Below are positions 37,133-46,391 of a stretch of 64,000 nt of DNA, piece by piece. The notes under the pieces were generated by a model that worked only from the letters and a program-made list of their open reading frames with translations, had not been told where the DNA came from and did no database searches. The DNA is from Bacillus sp. AFS055030. Its GTDB lineage: Bacteria > Bacillota > Bacilli > Bacillales > Bacillaceae_G. The position numbers were made by a program, and so were the translations under genes. The first letter of the stretch is position 1. Every line of letters begins with the position of its first letter. The stretch is from NCBI RefSeq assembly GCF_002574545.1, contig NZ_NUGT01000028.1, positions 1 through 64,000 on the forward strand. Reading direction: 5' to 3'.

Positions 37133-38226
37133 GAGTTTTACACTCGGTCGTTAATATGAACCGGGGTGGTGCTGAAACACTGATTATGAACTTGTATCGT
37201 AATATTGATCGATCTAAAGTACAATTCGACTTTTTAACGTGTAAAGAAGGAGTATTTGATGCTGAAATAGTTGCTATGGGAGGAAAGATTCATCGGATCC
37301 CTTATGTAACTGATGTTGGCCACTTAGGTTATATAAGAAAATTAGATAAATTTTTCAGGTTAAATCCTAATTATAAAATAGTTCATTCTCATATGGATAA
37401 AATGAGTGGACTAGTTTTAAGAGCAGCAAAGAAAGCTAATATTCCTGTGCGAATTGCACATAGTCATAATACAAAAAGTGAAGGTGGGTTCGCTTCACAA
37501 TTATATAAATGGTATGCGGGTAAACAAATTACACCTAATGCCACACATTTATTTGCTTGTTCGGAGGCTGCGAGTAAGTGGTTGTTTTCTAAACGAACAA
37601 ATGAATCACTCCTACTAAAAAATGGAATTGAAAGTGATAAGTTTCTTTTTTCACTGCAGTCAAGAGAAAAAATTAGAGAAGAGTTAAATATTGCTAAAAA
37701 ATCATTTGTAGTTGGTCACATTGGAAGGTTTAACCATCAAAAAAATCATCTTTTCTTATTAGAGATTTTTGCTGGACTATTAAAAAAGATGCCCAATGCA
37801 GTTCTAATCTTGGTCGGTGGTGGGGCACTTCAAACAAAAATTGAAGCTAAAATAAAAGAACTAGAAATAGAGAAAAACGTAAAGTTACTCGGAATAAGAG
37901 AGGATATTCATTTAGTTCTACAGGCAATGGACGTATTTGTATTTCCATCTTTGCATGAAGGCTTACCTGTAACTTTAATTGAAGCACAAGGTGCCAGTTT
38001 AACATGTATTATCTCAGATTCTATTACAAAGGAAGTAGATATGGAAATCGGCTTAGTACAGTATTGCTCTTTATCTGATAAAGAAAGATGGATTGAGAAA
38101 ATCTTAGAAGAGGCACAAAAAAATTATCCTAGGAAAAATGCAGAAAGTGCTTTGTACCAAAAAGGTTATGATATTCGAAAAACAGCGGAGATTACGCAAA
38201 AGACATATATCTCGTTAGGGAGGTAG
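37117..38226 (+). CDS. epsF: Family 4 glycosyltransferase (EpsF-like)
   Basis: 369-aa GT-B retaining glycosyltransferase. N-terminal VVNMNRGGAETLIMNLYR holds the acceptor-side glycine loop; GHIGRFNHQKNHLFLLEIF and PSLHEGLPVTLIEAQ are the donor-side motifs. GTG 37117 follows ACGGAGG. Position after EpsD matches EpsF of B. subtilis. Confidence 0.87.
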   Translation: MGNPLRVLHSVVNMNRGGAETLIMNLYRNIDRSKVQFDFLTCKEGVFDAEIVAMGGKIHRIPYVTDVGHLGYIRKLDKFFRLNPNYKIVHSHMDKMSGLVLRAAKKANIPVRIAHSHNTKSEGGFASQLYKWYAGKQITPNATHLFACSEAASKWLFSKRTNESLLLKNGIESDKFLFSLQSREKIREELNIAKKSFVVGHIGRFNHQKNHLFLLEIFAGLLKKMPNAVLILVGGGALQTKIEAKIKELEIEKNVKLLGIREDIHLVLQAMDVFVFPSLHEGLPVTLIEAQGASLTCIISDSITKEVDMEIGLVQYCSLSDKERWIEKILEEAQKNYPRKNAESALYQKGYDIRKTAEITQKTYISLGR

Positions 38227-38229
38227 GAT

Positions 38230-39114
38230 ATGAAGAAATTAACTGTATTTACTCCAACTTACAATCGAGCATATTGCCTTCATAACTGTTACGAGAGCTT
38301 AAAGAATCAAACTTGTAAAGAATTTATTTGGTTAATAATTGACGATGGTTCATCTGACGAAACAAAAGCATTAGTCGAAGGGTGGATGGAAGAAAATGAA
38401 ATTGAAATAAAGTATTTTTGGCAAGAAAATCAGGGAATGCATGGTGCTCATAACACTGCTTACGAGCAAATTAATACAGAATTAAATGTGTGCATTGATT
38501 CAGATGATTATATGCCCTTAGATGCAGTAGAAAAAATTATTTGTTTTTGGAATCAATATGGTAATGAAAATGTAAGTGGAATCATAGGTTTAGATTCTTA
38601 TACAGATGGTAAAGTGATTGGTACAAAATTGCCCGTTAATTTGAAGCAATCAAGATTATTTGATTTATATAATAAACATAGGGTAACAGGAGATAAAAAA
38701 CTAGTTTATCGCACTGAGCTAACAAAGTTATTTCCATACCCACTATTTGAAAACGAGAGGTACGTTGGGCTAGCGTACAAATATCATATGCTTGATAAAC
38801 AGTACGAAATGTTATTAATGAATGAGGTACTGTGTTGCGTTGAATATCTTCTGGATGGTTCTTCGCATAATATGTTAAATCAGTATAAAAAAAATCCCAA
38901 TGGATTTGCTTTTTATAGAAAGGAAATGATGAAATTACCATTTGCTAGTATCACATTCAAATTTAGACAAGCTATCCACTATGTATCTAGTAGTTTCATA
39001 AGTAGAAATAAAAATTTCCTAAAAGAGACACCCAAGAAAATTTTAACGATATTGGCTATACCTTTAGGAATATCATTGTATTTTTATATTATAAGAAAAA
39101 CAAAGACTATATAA
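38230..39114 (+). CDS. Family 2 glycosyltransferase
   Basis: GT-A fold, 294 aa: TPTYNRAYCLHNCYESLKNQ starts the fold, IDDGSSDET binds nucleotide and CIDSDDYMP is the DXD-type metal site. The C-terminal hydrophobic segment (about residues 268-290) may dock it to the membrane. Acceptor and donor sugars are not predictable. It is not close to B. subtilis EpsE, the bifunctional flagellar clutch. Confidence 0.85.
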   Translation: MKKLTVFTPTYNRAYCLHNCYESLKNQTCKEFIWLIIDDGSSDETKALVEGWMEENEIEIKYFWQENQGMHGAHNTAYEQINTELNVCIDSDDYMPLDAVEKIICFWNQYGNENVSGIIGLDSYTDGKVIGTKLPVNLKQSRLFDLYNKHRVTGDKKLVYRTELTKLFPYPLFENERYVGLAYKYHMLDKQYEMLLMNEVLCCVEYLLDGSSHNMLNQYKKNPNGFAFYRKEMMKLPFASITFKFRQAIHYVSSSFISRNKNFLKETPKKILTILAIPLGISLYFYIIRKTKTI

Positions 39115-39165
39115 TTTATCTACTTTTAGTTGAAATTGTTTTTCTTCTGGAAGGAAAAATATAAT

Positions 39166-40245
39166 ATGACTCCTTTATGGATTAATCTTGCTTTAGTATT
39201 TGTTTTTTCATTTTTTGCAAGGTATGCTGCAATTCCAAATTTCTCTTATGAGTTAAAATATACGCCAGTTAGTATTAGACCCAATAAGATATTAGTATTT
39301 GGTGCACTATTGTCACTTGTGTTGATCTCAGGGTTAAGATCAAATATTGGCGATACATATTTTTATGCTCATATTTATAAAATGTACGATTTTACTTGGG
39401 ATTACGTATTAAGCCAAAAAGATATTGGATTTGGTATATTTCAAATGGTTTTAAAACATTATTCAGATGATCCACAGATTATGATTTTTATTACAGCTAT
39501 GATTACCAATATATTGATTGTTGCAGTTTTGTACAATTATTCAAGAATTTTTGAAATCAGTATGTATGTTTATATTACTGGTGGGCTTTTCCTAGTATCA
39601 ATGAATGGTATTAGGCAAGTTCTTGCAGCGTCAATTGCCTTTACAGGGATAAAGTTTCTAATGGAGGGAAGTTGGAAAAAGTATATTCCCATAATTCTTC
39701 TAGCTTCATTATTTCATCAAAGTGCATTGATCCTCATACCAATTTATTTTATAGTTCGTTTTAAAGCATGGTCGAAAATAACAATTGCTTTAGTACTTTT
39801 GTCAATTGTAATTGTAATTGGCTATAGTCAATTTTCTTCAATATTATTCTCAGCAATACAAGAAACCCAATATGGAGGATATCAAAACTTTAATGAGGGT
39901 GGAGCTAGTTCAATAAGAGTGGTTGTGAATGCGGTACCTCTTCTTATAGCATATTTAGGCAGAGATTATTTAAGAGAAATTTTCCCAAAGAGCGATATAG
40001 TTGTAAATATGACATTGCTCGGATTTATTTTTATGATAATAGCGACTCAAAACTGGATATTTGCAAGATTTTCTATTTATTTTAGTCTGTATCAACTAAT
40101 CTTAATCTCATGGATTATTAAGTTATTTAAAGATAAAGATCAGAAACTAATTTACTACGGAATAATCGTTTTTTATTTTATATATTATTATTACGAAAGC
40201 GTAGTCAGCTTAAATATTATCTATGAAAGTAATTACTTAAATTGA
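39166..40245 (+). CDS. epsG: EpsG-family polymerase-like membrane protein
   Basis: About ten transmembrane helices in 359 aa. Conserved EpsG features are ISGLRSNIGDTYFYAHIY and SMNGIRQVLAASIAFTGIKFL. The family is the likely Wzy-type polymerase of the repeat unit. ATG 39166 is the best start; a TTG 36 bases earlier has no RBS. A strong terminator follows directly inside the operon. Confidence 0.88.
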   Translation: MTPLWINLALVFVFSFFARYAAIPNFSYELKYTPVSIRPNKILVFGALLSLVLISGLRSNIGDTYFYAHIYKMYDFTWDYVLSQKDIGFGIFQMVLKHYSDDPQIMIFITAMITNILIVAVLYNYSRIFEISMYVYITGGLFLVSMNGIRQVLAASIAFTGIKFLMEGSWKKYIPIILLASLFHQSALILIPIYFIVRFKAWSKITIALVLLSIVIVIGYSQFSSILFSAIQETQYGGYQNFNEGGASSIRVVVNAVPLLIAYLGRDYLREIFPKSDIVVNMTLLGFIFMIIATQNWIFARFSIYFSLYQLILISWIIKLFKDKDQKLIYYGIIVFYFIYYYYESVVSLNIIYESNYLN

Positions 40246-40283
40246 AAAAAGTAACTCTGGTAAAGACCAAAGTTACTTTTTTT
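40245..40283 (+). terminator. Internal terminator of the eps operon
   Basis: AAAAAAGTAACT pairs with AGTTACTTTTTTT, with an inner GG/CC pair. It would stop transcription 9 kb into the operon unless antiterminated, which fits the EAR candidate upstream. Confidence 0.8.
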
Positions 40284-40312
40284 ATTTAATTAGGAAAGTG
40301 AGGAAATAAGAA

Positions 40313-41392
40313 ATGGCTGTACTTGTTACTGGAGGAGCAGGTTATATTGGGAGTCATACTTGCGTTGAACTGATTAATAAAGGTTATGAAATTATTGTCA
40401 TAGATAATTTTTCAAACAGTAAACCAGAGGCCTTGAGAAGGGTTGCTGAAATTACTGGAAAATCATTTGAATACTATAATACCGATTTATTAAATAAAGA
40501 TGATCTTGAAGAAGTATTTACTAATCATAATATTGACTCAGTAATCCATTTTGCTGGATATAAAGCAGTTGGTGAGTCAACGATGTATCCAATTGAATAC
40601 TACCATAACAATATAACCGGGACTCTTATACTTTGTGAAATAATGAAGAAGTATGAAGTGAAAAAGCTTGTATTTAGCTCGTCTGCTACAGTTTATGGAT
40701 CGACAGACCAAGTTCCCATTATTGAAGAAAGCCAATTAGGGGCAGTAAATCCATATGGTCGTACGAAACTAATGATTGAGGAAATATTAAGAGATTTAGC
40801 TCATTCTGATCCATCTTGGAGTATTGCTTTATTAAGATATTTCAATCCAATCGGAGCTCATGAAAGTGGACTTATTGGTGAAGATCCAAAAGGAATTCCA
40901 AATAACCTTATGCCGTATATATCACAAGTAGCTGTTGGAAAATTACCAATTTTAAGTGTGTTTGGAAACGACTATCCTACTATAGATGGAACAGGTATAA
41001 GAGATTATATACATGTTGTGGACCTAGCGATTGGACACCTGAGAGCCTTAGAAAGAGTACAGGAAAGTCATGGCATAGATGCTTATAATCTTGGAACAGG
41101 TAGAGGATATAGTGTATTAGAGGTAGTGAAAGCATTTGAAGATGCAACCAATCGAAAAGTTCCTTATGAAGTGAAAGAAAGACGTCAAGGTGATGCTGCA
41201 ATCTGTTTTGCTGATGTTACTAAGGCACAAAAGGAATTAGGTTGGCAAGCTAGTCGAAGTATAGAAGAAATGTGCGAAGATACTTGGAGATGGCAGAAAA
41301 ATAACCCAAATGGTTATCAAATAGAAACTAAAAATAACGGTAATATTAAACATGAAAAACTAGTAAATGCAATAGCGGTAAGTGAGGTGTAA
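40313..41392 (+). CDS. galE: UDP-glucose 4-epimerase
   Basis: Interconverts UDP-Glc and UDP-Gal (or the GlcNAc forms). SDR features: TGGAGYIGSHTCVELI (NAD loop), FSSSATVYGS, NPYGRTK (catalytic Tyr/Lys). 359 aa; the last about 25 residues extend beyond the usual end. It follows the internal terminator with its own GAAAGTGAGG RBS. Confidence 0.95.
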   Translation: MAVLVTGGAGYIGSHTCVELINKGYEIIVIDNFSNSKPEALRRVAEITGKSFEYYNTDLLNKDDLEEVFTNHNIDSVIHFAGYKAVGESTMYPIEYYHNNITGTLILCEIMKKYEVKKLVFSSSATVYGSTDQVPIIEESQLGAVNPYGRTKLMIEEILRDLAHSDPSWSIALLRYFNPIGAHESGLIGEDPKGIPNNLMPYISQVAVGKLPILSVFGNDYPTIDGTGIRDYIHVVDLAIGHLRALERVQESHGIDAYNLGTGRGYSVLEVVKAFEDATNRKVPYEVKERRQGDAAICFADVTKAQKELGWQASRSIEEMCEDTWRWQKNNPNGYQIETKNNGNIKHEKLVNAIAVSEV

Positions 41393-41394
41393 CC

Positions 41395-41556
41395 TTGAAA
41401 ACACTAAATTTAACACAATTACAGCTATTGGAGATACTAAAAATGCATTATAAAAAAGGTAATGAGAATATTGAAATAAAAACAAAAGATTTTGTAAAAG
41501 AGATGATTCAATCTATTGAGGGAATTTGTAAGACTAATACAATTAATTCTAAATAG
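41395..41556 (+). CDS. Small protein of 53 aa in the eps operon, unknown
   Basis: TTG start 41395 with GTGAGGTG (41382-41389) at a normal distance, and stop at 41554-41556, filling the gap between galE and epsL. Predicted sequence begins MKTLNLTQLQLLEILKMHYK; it is Lys/Glu-rich and probably helical. It does not resemble SinI. Supported by RBS, coding-like composition and tight operon spacing only. Confidence 0.55.
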   Translation: MKTLNLTQLQLLEILKMHYKKGNENIEIKTKDFVKEMIQSIEGICKTNTINSK

Positions 41557-41576
41557 AATATAAGGAGTAAAGGCTT

Positions 41577-42176
41577 ATGAAACGAGTAATAGATTTAACT
41601 ATTTCTTTAGTTGCCTTATTATTATTATCCCCTTTAATAATTATTTTAGCCATATTAGTAAGGTTTAAAATGGGATCACCAATTCTTTTTACCCAAGAAA
41701 GACCTGGATTAAATGGAGAGCCCTTTTATCTTTATAAATTTCGCACCATGAAAGATTTAAGAGATAGTCAAGGGAATCCCTTGTCGGATGAATTACGTTT
41801 AACATCGTTTGGTAAGTTGCTAAGAAAATATAGTTTAGACGAGTTTCCACAGCTACTTAATGTAGTAAAAGGAGAAATGAGCTTAGTAGGTCCTAGACCA
41901 TTTTTAATGGAATATTTGCCACTTTATACGGAGGACCAAATGAAACGTCACAATGTTAAACCTGGGATAACCGGATGGGCTCAGGTAAACGGAAGGAATG
42001 CAATTACATGGGAGGAGAAGTTTAATTTGGACATATGGTATGTTAAGAACCAAAGTCTACTTTTAGACTTAAAAATCTTAACATTAACAGCTATAAAGGT
42101 TACAAAAAAAGAAGGAATTTCTCAACAAGGGCAGGTAACAATGGAAAAATTTAATGGATCAAATGAAGTGATGTAG
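41577..42176 (+). CDS. epsL: Initiating phosphosugar transferase (EpsL, PglC family)
   Basis: Monotopic phosphoglycosyl transferase that loads the first sugar-phosphate on undecaprenyl phosphate. One N-terminal re-entrant hydrophobic helix (about residues 4-27) is followed by [19 protein letters not shown] and the catalytic [20 protein letters not shown] (Asp-Glu dyad), then GPRPF. 199 aa, the small single-domain form. AAGGAG precedes the ATG. With EpsC/N/M it suggests a diacetylbacillosamine-like first sugar. Confidence 0.92.
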   Translation: MKRVIDLTISLVALLLLSPLIIILAILVRFKMGSPILFTQERPGLNGEPFYLYKFRTMKDLRDSQGNPLSDELRLTSFGKLLRKYSLDEFPQLLNVVKGEMSLVGPRPFLMEYLPLYTEDQMKRHNVKPGITGWAQVNGRNAITWEEKFNLDIWYVKNQSLLLDLKILTLTAIKVTKKEGISQQGQVTMEKFNGSNEVM

Positions 42177-42177
42177 C

Positions 42178-42795
42178 ATGAACGTAATTGTTATAGGAAA
42201 TGGCGGACATAGTAAAGTAATACAAGAAATGTTAACGATATTAGATTATAAAATTATTGCAATACTTGATGATAAATGTAATGAGCAAATGATAGAAAAT
42301 GGTATAGTTTATGCACCTATATCATATCTTAATAGATTACAAGATGATCGTACAAAGGTTGTAATAGGTATTGGAGATAATAATAGTAGAAATCAAATCT
42401 CTAAATCAATAAATATAAGTATAGAAAGATACCTATCAGTGATACATCCCTCAGCGATAGTAAGCCCATCGGCTAATATAGGTAATGGAACGGTTATTAT
42501 GCCTAAGGCGGTAATTAACGCAAATGCAAAAATTGGGGTACATTGTATTATCAATACGGGTGCTATCATTGAACATGATAATACGATTAACAATTATACA
42601 CATGTATCACCAAATGCAACGTTAACAGGAAATGTGTCATTGGGTGAAGGTGTACATGTTGGAGCTTCTGCAACTATAATTCCAGGTATTAAAGTTGGGC
42701 ACTGGTCAATTATTGGAGCAGGTTCAACGGTCATTGACCAAATACCACCATATAAAAAAGCTGTTGGATGCCCTGCGAGAATTCTCAATAAGTAA
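42178..42795 (+). CDS. epsM: Sugar O/N-acetyltransferase (EpsM, PglD family)
   Basis: 205 aa. A Rossmann-like N-terminal part (VIGNGGHSKVIQEML) binds the UDP-sugar and a left-handed beta-helix of hexapeptide repeats follows. The catalytic His is the one in IIEHDNTI, and acetyl-CoA packs near VGCPARIL. Starts two bases after epsL. Confidence 0.92.
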   Translation: MNVIVIGNGGHSKVIQEMLTILDYKIIAILDDKCNEQMIENGIVYAPISYLNRLQDDRTKVVIGIGDNNSRNQISKSINISIERYLSVIHPSAIVSPSANIGNGTVIMPKAVINANAKIGVHCIINTGAIIEHDNTINNYTHVSPNATLTGNVSLGEGVHVGASATIIPGIKVGHWSIIGAGSTVIDQIPPYKKAVGCPARILNK

Positions 42796-42829
42796 GTAAA
42801 AATGACATGGATAAGGAGGTTGTTATTAA

Positions 42830-43999
42830 GTGAATCAATCCAGAATCTATCTATCTCCACCTCATATGAGTGGGAACGAACAAAAATATATACAGGATGC
42901 ATTTGATACAAATTGGGTTGCACCACTTGGCCCAAATGTTGATGCCTTTGAAAAAGAAATTGCCTCATATGTTGGAGCCAGTGAAGTTATTGTCGTAAAT
43001 TCAGGTACGGCAGCGATTCACTTGGCTCTTTCTTTATTAGATGTAAAAAAAGGAGATACAGTGTTTTGTTCAAGTCTTACCTTTATTGCGAGTGCAAATC
43101 CTATCATCTATCAAGGAGCTGAAGCAGTTTTTATTGATTCAGAACCAGATACATGGAATATGTCTCCAAGTGCACTAGAAAGAGCATTACGGGAAGCTTA
43201 TATTGCTCAGAAATTACCTAAAGCAGTAATTATAGTAAATCTATATGGTCAAAGTGCAAAAATGGATGAACTTCTTGCTATTTGTAATAAATATAACGTT
43301 CCAATAATTGAAGATGCTGCTGAATCATTGGGTTCTACTTATAAGGGAAAAGCAAGTGGAACCTTTGGAAGTTTTGGAATCTACTCCTTTAATGGAAATA
43401 AAATAATTACAACTTCAGGTGGAGGAGCGCTTATTTCTGAGAATACTGAAGCAATTCAGAGGGCTAGATTTTTAGCAACCCAGGCTAGAGACCAGGCACC
43501 GTATTATCAACATTCTGTATCTGGCTATAATTATCGGATGAGTAATCTACTAGCAGGCGTTGGCAGAGCTCAACTACAAGTAATTGAGGACCGCGTAAAC
43601 ATTAGAAGGCAAATTTTTGATCGGTATTACAGAGAATTGGCGGAAATACCAGGAATTAAATTTATGCCTGAACTAGAAAATACAAGAAGTAATCGATGGC
43701 TTACTACTCTTACGATAAATGAAAAGGAAACAGGTATATCAGTAAGTAAACTGTTAGAAATATTAAACGAGAATAATATTGAAGCCCGACATGTGTGGAA
43801 ACCACTTCATCTGCAGCCTCTATTCAAAGATAATCTCTATTATTCCCACTCTGAGGACTTGAATGTAGCTGAGTCCTTATTTCAAACAGGACTATGTCTA
43901 CCATCTGGATCGAATCTTTCGGAAGAAGAACAATATAGAGTCATAAATTGTCTGAAACATGCAATTCATCAAAGCATGAGTAAAGAAGGCATTGTATGA
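42830..43999 (+). CDS. epsN: PLP-dependent UDP-sugar aminotransferase (EpsN, PglE family)
   Basis: 389-aa DegT/DnrJ/EryC1 enzyme that aminates the 4-keto sugar from EpsC. PLP-binding features: VNSGTAAIHLALSLL, EDAAESLGSTYKGKASGTFG, and the Schiff-base Lys in YSFNGNKIITTSGGGAL. GTG start 42830 with AAGGAGG about 10 bases before. Confidence 0.93.
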   Translation: MNQSRIYLSPPHMSGNEQKYIQDAFDTNWVAPLGPNVDAFEKEIASYVGASEVIVVNSGTAAIHLALSLLDVKKGDTVFCSSLTFIASANPIIYQGAEAVFIDSEPDTWNMSPSALERALREAYIAQKLPKAVIIVNLYGQSAKMDELLAICNKYNVPIIEDAAESLGSTYKGKASGTFGSFGIYSFNGNKIITTSGGGALISENTEAIQRARFLATQARDQAPYYQHSVSGYNYRMSNLLAGVGRAQLQVIEDRVNIRRQIFDRYYRELAEIPGIKFMPELENTRSNRWLTTLTINEKETGISVSKLLEILNENNIEARHVWKPLHLQPLFKDNLYYSHSEDLNVAESLFQTGLCLPSGSNLSEEEQYRVINCLKHAIHQSMSKEGIV

Positions 44000-44021
44000 C
44001 AGAAGTGTGAGGTATATTTGG

Positions 44022-44363
44022 ATGATTGGGAAAAATATACATAAATTGCGCAAGGAAAAGGGCTTTACGCTATCGGAACTTGCTGAACAGGCAAATATTT
44101 CTAAGTCATATTTAAGTAATATTGAGCGTGAATTAAATGATAATCCATCAATACAGGTAATGGAAAAAATTACGAAGGTATTAGGTGTAGATTTGAAAGC
44201 TTTATTAGAACCAAAGTCAGAAGTACCATTTCTACCAGATCAGGAGGCTCTAAATTTAGTAAAAGAGCTAAAAAATTATGGGATAGAAATTGAAAAACTT
44301 CATGAATATAGGAAGGTTTTTGAATTTATTAAATGGCAGAATGGTTATATGAAAGATTCATAA
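44022..44363 (+). CDS. sinR: SinR-like transcriptional repressor
   Basis: 113 aa, almost the length of B. subtilis SinR (111). The N-terminal Xre helix-turn-helix GFTLSELAEQANISKSYLSN is followed by IERELNDNPSIQVMEKI, as in SinR. The C-terminal part (about 71-108: PDQEALNLVKELKNYGIE and EYRKVFEFIKWQ) matches the helical hook used for tetramerisation and for binding SinI. Start ATG 44022 with GTGAGG nine bases upstream; the gene lies inside the eps operon after epsN. It could also be an SlrR-type paralogue. No sinI is seen in the window. Confidence 0.85.
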   Translation: MIGKNIHKLRKEKGFTLSELAEQANISKSYLSNIERELNDNPSIQVMEKITKVLGVDLKALLEPKSEVPFLPDQEALNLVKELKNYGIEIEKLHEYRKVFEFIKWQNGYMKDS

Positions 44364-44394
44364 TGAGTGCTTATTCATAAGGAGAAAATTGAAG

Positions 44395-45132
44395 ATGAGT
44401 AAAACAAAAATTCCAAAAATTATTCATTACTGCTGGTTTGGTGGAAAAGAAAAGCCAGATATTGTTATTAAATGTATAAAAAGCTGGAAAACTATTTTAC
44501 CCGATTATGAAATAATTGAGTGGAATGAAAGAAACTTTAACATAAATTGCAATAAATATGTTAGCCAAGCATATGAGTCAAAAAAATTTGCTTTTGTTAG
44601 TGATTATGTAAGAGTACATGTCTTATATGAAATTGGTGGTATTTATTTAGACACAGATGTAGAAGTCTTTAAATCATTTAATGATTTGTTACATCACGAC
44701 TCTTTTTGGGGATTTGAACAAGAAAACTTTATTGCTACAAGTACGATTGGATCAGTTAAAGATAATCCGTTAATTAAATTATTTTTAGATTCGTATATGG
44801 ATAAAAGTTTTATTAGTGAAGATGGTAGCCAGAATCAATTAACGAATGTTGCAATTGTAACTGATCTATTAAAAAACAATGGGCTAAAAACCAATGGAGA
44901 ATACCAGGAGTTAGATGGCATGGGGGCTTTCTATCCTCAGACCTATTTTTCCCCCTATGATTATATTAATTGTAGAAAATTTATTACTGAAAACACTTAT
45001 GCTATGCATCATTTCTATAAAAGTTGGTTACCGAGTAAACAGAGACTTAAAGGTAATATTAAACTCTTTGCATCTAAAGTGATTGGTGGAGAAAATATAG
45101 CTAGAATAAGAAAATTGGTATCAAGATCATAG
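44395..45132 (+). CDS. Glycosyltransferase with DXD motif (GT32/OCH1-like)
   Basis: 245 aa: IPKIIHYCWFGGKEKPD, FAFVSDYVRVHVLYEIGGIYLDTDVEVFK (Asp-x-Asp metal site) and SKQRLKGN near the end are typical of capsular-polysaccharide GT32 enzymes. ATG 44395 is chosen, nine bases after AAGGAG. The sugar is unknown. Confidence 0.87.
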   Translation: MSKTKIPKIIHYCWFGGKEKPDIVIKCIKSWKTILPDYEIIEWNERNFNINCNKYVSQAYESKKFAFVSDYVRVHVLYEIGGIYLDTDVEVFKSFNDLLHHDSFWGFEQENFIATSTIGSVKDNPLIKLFLDSYMDKSFISEDGSQNQLTNVAIVTDLLKNNGLKTNGEYQELDGMGAFYPQTYFSPYDYINCRKFITENTYAMHHFYKSWLPSKQRLKGNIKLFASKVIGGENIARIRKLVSRS

Positions 45133-45144
45133 GAGGCAAAAAGA

Positions 45145-46389
45145 ATGAGAAATATACTAATCGCCTCATTTGATATGGAAGTTGGTGGAGTAGAAAGAAG
45201 TCTTATAAGTATGCTTGATAACTTTGATTATGAAAACAATAATATTGATTTGTTTTTATATAAGCACCAAGGTGATTTTATGAATTTAGTAAACAGTAAA
45301 GTAAAGTTGCTAGATGAAATTTTACAATACACAACATTTAGAAAATCTATTGCTGAGACCCTAAAGGATAAACAATATGGTATAGGACTTGCAAGAATAT
45401 TATCTAAGGTAAATACTGAGATAGTAGCAAGAATAAGAAGAATTGTAGAACCAGGATATTACCAAATGCAATTAATGTGGAAGTATGCTGCACCATTTTT
45501 ACCTAATATTAATGAAGAATATGACGTGGCCATTAGTTACCTATGGCCACATTATTTTATAGCCGAAAAAGTTAAGGCTAAGAAAAAAATAGCTTGGATT
45601 CATACGGATTATTCTACCATAGATCTAAATATTAAAATGGATGTAAAGATGTGGAATAAATTTGATTATATCGTAGCTGTATCAGAGGCTTGTAAAGAAT
45701 CATTTTTAAAAAAATATAGTGTTCTAAAAAATAAAGTCATAGTTATAGAAAATATCACATCTCCAGATTTTATTCGTAAAATGGCTGAAGTTGATCTAGA
45801 TAATCCAATGATAAGTGACAATAGATTTAAAGTTGTGACAGTAGCTAGATTATCACATGCTAAAGGTATTGATAATGCTGTTAGAGCTTTAAATTTGTTA
45901 AAAAATAAAGGCTACAAAGATGTCGCTTGGTATGTGGTTGGATATGGCGGAGATGAGGCTATGGTCAAAGATTTGATAAGAGAATTTAAACTCGAAGATA
46001 GCTTTATATTATTAGGTAAGCAAACTAATCCATACCCTTTTATTAAGGCCAGTGATTTATACGTACAGCCATCTAGATATGAAGGTAAAGCAGTAACTGT
46101 AACAGAAGCCCAAGTACTATCAAAACCTATCATGATAACTAATTATCCGACCGCACAAAGTCAAGTATTTGATGGGGTCGATGGAATTATTTGTGAAATG
46201 ACAATTGAAGGAATCTCACAAGGAATTGAGAGTCTCTACAGGGACCCTGTCCTTAGATCGGAACTAGTAAAAAATTGTGCAAAAAAAACGCACAACAATT
46301 ACGCTGAATTAAATAAGTTATATAAAATTATTGATGAAAATGAGACAAGTATAAGTAATCAGAAATTTTTTAGTAAGGGAGCAATTTAA
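45145..46389 (+). CDS. Family 4 glycosyltransferase, first of three related copies
   Basis: 414 aa. IASFDMEVGGVERSLISML at the N-terminus, IAWIHTDYSTIDLNI in the middle, and VARLSHAKGIDNAVRALN with QPSRYEGKAVTVTEAQ at the donor site. It shares layout and many blocks with the genes at 48614 and 49816, suggesting old duplication. AGGAGGC precedes the ATG. Confidence 0.86.
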   Translation: MRNILIASFDMEVGGVERSLISMLDNFDYENNNIDLFLYKHQGDFMNLVNSKVKLLDEILQYTTFRKSIAETLKDKQYGIGLARILSKVNTEIVARIRRIVEPGYYQMQLMWKYAAPFLPNINEEYDVAISYLWPHYFIAEKVKAKKKIAWIHTDYSTIDLNIKMDVKMWNKFDYIVAVSEACKESFLKKYSVLKNKVIVIENITSPDFIRKMAEVDLDNPMISDNRFKVVTVARLSHAKGIDNAVRALNLLKNKGYKDVAWYVVGYGGDEAMVKDLIREFKLEDSFILLGKQTNPYPFIKASDLYVQPSRYEGKAVTVTEAQVLSKPIMITNYPTAQSQVFDGVDGIICEMTIEGISQGIESLYRDPVLRSELVKNCAKKTHNNYAELNKLYKIIDENETSISNQKFFSKGAI

Positions 46390-46391
46390 TC

